The notes below the pieces were generated by a model, which was not told the origin of the DNA, did no database searches, and saw only the letters and a list, made by a program, of their open reading frames with translations. A stretch of 18,407 nucleotides of DNA from NCBI GenBank assembly GCA_001723855.1, contig MCBC01000143.1:1-18407 (forward strand), in the 5' to 3' direction. The stretch comes from Candidatus Altarchaeales archaeon WOR_SM1_86-2. GTDB taxonomy: Archaea > Altiarchaeota > Altiarchaeia > IMC4 > MCBC01. Positions 15,271 to 18,407 of this stretch are shown in pieces. Numbering within the stretch: position 1 is the stretch's first letter; every line of letters begins with the position of its first letter. The translations under genes and the position numbers were made by a program.

Positions 15271-15621
15271 TCAAAAATAATTATTCCACTCCCTGTAATC
15301 TTCAATAATCATCTTATTCCTCTCTGACGGATTAACCGGGATTATCTCCGAAAGAGGCACTTTTGTTTTAATGTTATTTGCCTCTGCAAAACACAAGACC
15401 CTTGTGTTAACATTGCAGTTTGACGCAAGCCCTGTTATTTCAAATATTGTATCTCCGCAGTCCTTTATTTTCGCTTTAAATGGGAACTCAAGGCAATCTT
15501 CTGCATACATGCAGATAGCGGTTAACTCTTCCTCCTCGTTGTAGCAATCTATTGTTGCTTCTTCGTATCTTTCTTCACGGGTTTTCAGGTCTTTTATTTC
15601 GTCGTAGTAGGGGTCGGTCAT
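15271..15621 (-). CDS. CcbP-like protein, copy 3
   Basis: This 116-residue protein is nearly identical to copies 1 and 2 and carries the same FPFKAK, ASNCNVNTRVLCFAEAN and KVPLSEIIPV segments. Nucleotide similarity to copy 1 is also high along the whole gene, so the duplication is recent. Upstream (15622-15672) lies a leftover tail of a 40-residue-repeat gene, although the gene now in front is an unrelated HEAT-like one. Downstream, after 43 bases, comes an intact repeat gene. Ca2+ binding is inferred from the family resemblance. Confidence 0.76.
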   Translation of the reverse strand: MTDPYYDEIKDLKTREERYEEATIDCYNEEEELTAICMYAEDCLEFPFKAKIKDCGDTIFEITGLASNCNVNTRVLCFAEANNIKTKVPLSEIIPVNPSERNKMIIEDYREWNNYF

Positions 15622-15672
15622 TTTTTAAATTTTTGGTTTTAGTGTTGGTTTTTAAATTGATTATGAACTCTT
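15622..15672 (-). pseudogene. 3' tail remnant of a 40-residue-repeat gene
   Basis: Read on the minus strand in one frame, this stretch gives KEFIINLKTNTKTKN, matching the C-terminal cap KEFIINLKNQYQNQK of the repeat protein at 14481 and KEFIINLKTQYSNQK of the one at 17334. No further repeat coding lies upstream, where the HEAT-like gene begins in a different frame. It is the scar of a replaced repeat gene in front of CcbP-like copy 3. Confidence 0.7.
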
Positions 15673-16218
15673 TGGCGTAAATGTTTCTACAAGAACATAT
15701 CCTCGCTCTTCCATTAACCTGTCCAGACGGCGGCAAAGCATCGCATCTAATATCTGGTTTATTGACTTTTTCTTTTTTGAATTTTCTTCTTTATCCTCCA
15801 TCTCCTGAAGTGTCAAATAAACTTCAACATAAAGGTCGTCAGGGTAATCTATTTTTAATAAACTAAGTAACTTTACCGCAGTCCACCTGACATTGCCGTT
15901 GTCATCTCCTATTCTTTTTAATAACATAGAAGAGGTCTTATCGGTCTGTTTTCTACATACCTCCGAAATCACCATCTCTTTCAAGCCGCGCAGTGCTGCA
16001 TATCTAATATGCCAATCCTTATCGCCGCATAAGATTAGAAGTTTCCCAAACAATGTTTCCAATGCTCTTGTTGCTTTATTACCTTCTCGTCTATTCCATT
16101 TCTCATCAACATAATGCTCCCATAGAGCATATATCTTTTTAATACCTTCATTTATATTTTTTGTGTTTTTGCTCTTCAAATTTTCAATGATTTCCGCTAC
16201 ATTTTCTTTACTTTCCAT
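15661..16218 (-). CDS. HEAT-repeat-like protein
   Basis: This 185-residue helical protein has at least two HEAT-like motifs: DKDWHIRYAALRGLKEMV and DDNGNVRWTAVKLLSLL, each with the expected Arg and a hydrophobic helix pair. A charged linker (EDKEENSKKKKS) and a final helical part RRLDRLMEERGYVLVETF follow. Such proteins are usually scaffolds, and I cannot name a partner. The last residues (PKSS and stop) are read out of frame from the tail of a former repeat gene, so the C-terminus was created by a recombination joint. The start ATG at 16218 has no strong Shine-Dalgarno. Confidence 0.72.
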   Translation of the reverse strand: MESKENVAEIIENLKSKNTKNINEGIKKIYALWEHYVDEKWNRREGNKATRALETLFGKLLILCGDKDWHIRYAALRGLKEMVISEVCRKQTDKTSSMLLKRIGDDNGNVRWTAVKLLSLLKIDYPDDLYVEVYLTLQEMEDKEENSKKKKSINQILDAMLCRRLDRLMEERGYVLVETFTPKSS

Positions 16219-16317
16219 TTTCAGTTATTAATTATTATTTAAATATCAAACCACTATTCATGGTTTCTCCAAATAATTCATTATAGATAACACATACAAT
16301 AATCCTATAATTAGGAA

Positions 16318-17058
16318 TTAATGCCTGCTGCAATCAGTAATTTTTTTATATATATTTTCTAATTCAGTCGCTACAATCATTTTCCCAAGAAGTATTGTCG
16401 GCGGATGTTTTGCATCTATCTTTTTTAATAAAAAATAGCACAATAAAGCATGACCGATTTTATTTTGAGATAAATAATACTGCCCAATAAGTGAATAAAA
16501 AGCACGAACTTCACTAATATGGTAAATCTTTGATTTTCGCGGAATGCATGTATAAATTTCTAATTTATTATCAAATGCCTCAAGGATTTTATCGCATAAA
16601 TTATTTTGTAAGTAATAATCGCCAAGAGCAGATTTGCCAAATAAATAATCCGGGAATTTATCTCTTGTTTTTATAATCATCTGATATGGCTTCTCTTTGT
16701 CTCCTAAGTAAGCATATATGGATGTAATGTAATTATAAATTGCAGGTACATTGGAATAACTTTTCTGTAACTTCAATAAAGTTTTTAAATGCCTTTCTTT
16801 TGTATCATTATCTGCATGGTTAATCTCATGGCCAATTTTGTTTAGTTTGTCCTTTATATTTTGCGGCAATTTTGCAAAGCTTTCTTCTTCAAGCGGCTCG
16901 TCAGTAATAAAGAATTCTTTACTTAATGGTATAGTTGCTCTTTTTCTTTTCAAATTTTCCATTACTTCTTTATGCGTAATTCTTTTAAGATGCTTTTCAT
17001 AGTCAATTTTACCGGTTATCACATCGTGAATCAGGTCATAAGTGTTAAAGTATTTCAT
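16318..17058 (-). CDS. Unknown protein with TPR-like helices
   Basis: I do not recognise this protein by family. It starts MKYFNTYDLIHDVITGKIDYEKHL and continues with helical pairs such as AIYNYITSIYAYLGDKEKPYQMIIKTRDKFPDY, SALGDYYLQNNLCDKILEAF and YSLIGQYYLSQNKIGHALLCY. These resemble tetratricopeptide units in spacing and in Tyr, Gly and Ala placement. I use the ATG at 17058 (246 residues) because the nine-residue extension to 17085 is hydrophobic and atypical. Coding is AT-rich like its neighbours. It has 99 bases of AT-rich spacer before the HEAT-like gene and a 200-base non-coding region upstream. Confidence 0.65.
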   Translation of the reverse strand: MKYFNTYDLIHDVITGKIDYEKHLKRITHKEVMENLKRKRATIPLSKEFFITDEPLEEESFAKLPQNIKDKLNKIGHEINHADNDTKERHLKTLLKLQKSYSNVPAIYNYITSIYAYLGDKEKPYQMIIKTRDKFPDYLFGKSALGDYYLQNNLCDKILEAFDNKLEIYTCIPRKSKIYHISEVRAFYSLIGQYYLSQNKIGHALLCYFLLKKIDAKHPPTILLGKMIVATELENIYKKITDCSRH

Positions 17059-17085
17059 CTTTAATGTTAATTGAAGTAAAATCAA

Positions 17086-17279
17086 ACAACGATATTGATA
17101 ATAATATTCAAAATTAATAAAATAAAATCATGATTTGTGTGATGTTTTTTTAGTGTAAAGTATGGGATTTTTATCCGCACCCGCAATTTTCAATGGGTTG
17201 AAAACCCATTATTTTTCGCCAACATTTTTTAAAAGGTTGTGATTAAACTTTTTCTAAAAATTTACTGGCGAAATTTACA
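17086..17279. other. AT-rich non-coding region with hairpin and inverted repeat
   Basis: No plausible gene is seen. It contains a perfect 8-base-pair hairpin AATGGGTT-GAA-AACCCATT (17192-17210) and, next to it, an 8-base inverted repeat TTTCGCCA (17214-17221) with TGGCGAAA (17266-17273). The part next to the unknown TPR-like gene (17086-17150) is nearly all A and T and probably holds that gene's promoter. The hairpin could be a terminator, a small non-autonomous element end or a recombination scar. Confidence 0.55.
17192..17210. repeat. Perfect hairpin AATGGGTT/AACCCATT
   Basis: Eight paired bases on each side of a three-base loop (GAA). It lies between the broken CcbP-like stub and the TPR-like gene. 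There is no long T-tract right after it on either strand (ATTTTT follows on the plus strand), so a terminator role is only possible. IS200/IS605-type elements and their short derivatives carry similar subterminal hairpins. Confidence 0.6.
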
Positions 17280-17332
17280 TTTTTTACGGGTTTTTAGGTT
17301 TTTTAGTTCGTTGTAGTAAGAGGGGGTCATTT
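17280..17332 (-). pseudogene. 5' stub of a fourth CcbP-like gene
   Basis: On the minus strand this begins ATG and reads MTPSYYNELKNLKTRKKC, matching the first 17 or so residues of the three intact copies (MTDPYYDELKDLKTREER). After that the match ends and the frame soon stops. The rest of the gene is gone, and the sequence passes into the region with the hairpin and inverted repeat. It lies immediately after a repeat-protein gene, the same order as at 14481/14484. Confidence 0.75.
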
Positions 17333-17333
17333 T

Positions 17334-17906
17334 TTAAATTTTTTGGTTTGAGTATTGGGTTTTTAAATTGATTATGAATTCTTTGACTTCATGGGTTTTT
17401 GCTTTCTCCGGATCAAATTGATTTACGATTTTTAATTTGAATTTTTCACTTATCTGACCAATCATCCAAATACACTCAACGATTTTTCTAACATTTTCTT
17501 CCGCTTCTATTTTCTTCTTTAATTTTTTGACACTTAGACTCTCAACTAACTCTCTTGCAACTTTTTTACTTCCTAAATTAATCCCCCGAATACATAAATA
17601 GATCTTTCCAATATTCTTTTCTGCGTCTATTTTATTCTTCACAACAGGAATTAAATTTTTCCCATCCTTTTCACTTCCCAAACAAATCCCTTGAATACAC
17701 CCACCGATTTCTATAATATCCTCTTCTGCTTCTATTTTCTGTTTTAATTTTTCGAAATTTAGATGACTCTCAACTAACTCTCTTGCAATTTTTTTACTTG
17801 CCTCAGCAAACCCACAAATGCACGAACGTATTTTTCCGACCTCCTCTTCTGCGTCTATTTTATTCCCTAATCCTTTTAAATTCAAATCCTTGACTAATTT
17901 TTCGAG
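17334..17906 (-). pseudogene. 5'-truncated 40-residue-repeat gene
   Basis: Four recognisable units of the same repeat family as at 14481-15227, for example GLGNKIDAEEEVGK, KLKQKIEAEEDI, KNKIDAEKNIGK and KLKKKIEAEENV, plus the shared cap EKAKTHEVKEFIINLKTQY. Repeat coding (EKLVKDLNLKG) continues upstream of the first usual start codon to about 17903. It then meets TGA stops at 17907-17909 and 17913-17915, where a different sequence resembling an insertion-sequence end begins. The N-terminal part is therefore missing. A TTG at 17885 could still start a shortened 183-residue protein. Its third unit is also a few residues short. Confidence 0.7.
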
Positions 17907-17940
17907 TCATCGTCAGATGTGTAGCAGCCCCTCAAATTTT
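17904..17940. mobile_element. Probable insertion-sequence terminus
   Basis: The stretch GAGTCATCGTCAGATGTG and onward to about 17940 starts exactly where the repeat-gene homology stops, and lies just beyond the stop of a transposase-like frame at 17944. Its composition differs from the AT-rich flanks. The other end would be outside the window, so terminal inverted repeats and a target duplication cannot be checked. Confidence 0.4.
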
Positions 17941-17943
17941 GGT

Positions 17944-18282
17944 TTAATTTTCACTGCATGAATGTTCTAACAACAAATCTATAAGCATTTCCCAACTTTC
18001 AAATGTTCTAAAAGCACCTCGCTGCCTTTCAAATTTTCTTATTTTCTCAACAAGATGTTCTGGCAAATATTTAATCTCTCTTTTCCCGTCATCAGTAAAT
18101 ATATTCAAAATCTCAGTTTCGTTATTCCTTACCGCCTTTTTAAGAAATGGGTAAGCATCGCCATATCTATCTACGAAATCATCTAGTGCACTTTTTGCCG
18201 CCTTCTTATCTTTACTTTCATAAATATCCCTGAACTCCTCTTTGACATCATATATCTCCTTGAATTTTTGATCTATTTTCAT
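17944..18282 (-). pseudogene. Transposase-like C-terminal fragment
   Basis: This 112-residue frame starts MKIDQKFKEIYDVKEEFRDIYESKDKKAA, with SALDDFVDRYGDAYPFLKK and NETEILNIF after it. That helical pattern resembles the segment of mutator/IS256-type (or ISL3-type) transposases near their C-terminus. The end, LVEKIRKFERQRGAFRTFESW, does not match the usual tail I know. No catalytic domain is present, and the codon before the ATG is TGA, so it is either a small separate gene or the remnant of a broken transposase. A 10-base palindrome GACATATGTC sits five bases upstream (18287-18296). The family call is from weak resemblance. Confidence 0.4.
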
Positions 18283-18339
18283 TCATGACATATGTCGTGT
18301 ACCCTCCTCGCGCTTTTGTTCTTTTAAATCATTATTGCG

Positions 18340-18407
18340 TCATTTATTAATAAATAACTCCGGGTTATATTTTTCTGCTAATCTTTCATATTCCTGTGCA
18401 AGCCTTT
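18340..18407 (-). CDS. 3' end of a gene running past the window edge
   Basis: One minus-strand frame is open from the window edge to a TGA at 18340-18342 and reads RLAQEYERLAEKYNPELFINK. Its charged helical character looks like real coding. Only 22 codons are visible, so no family can be given. It may belong to the same broken mobile element as the next frame downstream. Confidence 0.35.
   Translation of the reverse strand, partial: RLAQEYERLAEKYNPELFINK

Noticed and set aside
15228..15305. Upstream extension of the repeat protein (KITGSGIIIFERT), and the similar one at 12602-12643 before the zinc-ribbon protein
   Set aside because: Both extensions are a shadow frame of the conserved 3' end of the CcbP-like gene, so their similarity comes from the duplicated gene and not from shared N-termini.
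18287..18296. Palindrome GACATATGTC before the transposase-like frame
   Set aside because: Ten bases with no second copy seen. It could be an operator but is within what chance gives in a window this size.

Overview
The window looks like a piece of an archaeal chromosome. The best lineage markers are an archaeal/eukaryotic-type PheT segment and an archaeal-style set of late cobalamin genes with a small Cys-rich companion protein. Shine-Dalgarno signals are weak or absent before many starts, there are many 4-base ATGA overlaps, and upstream regions are very AT-rich. I cannot place it to species. The left 4 kb is visibly richer in G+C than the right half.

Region 1 (1-4238) holds housekeeping-type genes, two of them damaged or shortened. 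A TrkH potassium-transporter gene is interrupted by a frameshift. A PheT reading frame covers only the N-terminal and B3/B4 editing part. A compact ribonuclease HIII diverges from it. A LeuC-type dehydratase large subunit follows.

Region 2 (4216-10455, all minus strand, transcribed right to left) is a tight operon for the late steps of cobalamin synthesis or cobinamide salvage: btuD, an unknown helical protein, cobD, a Cys-rich small protein, cbiB, an alpha-ribazole phosphatase (cobC-like), cobU and cobS. CobD and CbiB supply and attach the aminopropanol arm. CobU activates adenosylcobinamide to its GDP form. CobS joins it to alpha-ribazole (phosphate), and the phosphatase removes phosphate. 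BtuD would energise corrinoid uptake, but its permease and binding protein are not here.

Region 3 (10452-18407, minus strand, AT-rich) is accessory. A SWIM zinc-finger protein and a zinc-ribbon protein lead into the btuD operon by 4-base overlaps. Upstream lies a cassette array built on a roughly 116-residue protein that resembles the CcbP calcium-binding family. Three intact near-identical copies and one 5' stub are interleaved with different partner genes: a RhuM-family protein, a HEAT-like protein, a TPR-like protein, and two members of an unusual 40-residue repeat family whose units carry a KIDAEEDI-like core. Tails of the repeat gene persist in front of the CcbP-like copies even where the repeat gene has been replaced, so partner genes have been exchanged by recombination. 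The right edge holds a probable insertion-sequence end and a transposase-like fragment that cuts off one repeat gene.

The most interesting part is this cassette array (about 12.1-17.9 kb). The truncated stand-alone PheT editing segment comes second. No tRNA, rRNA, CRISPR array or cobalamin riboswitch was recognised. No gene-free stretch exceeds 300 bases; the longest (17086-17279) holds a perfect hairpin and an inverted repeat.
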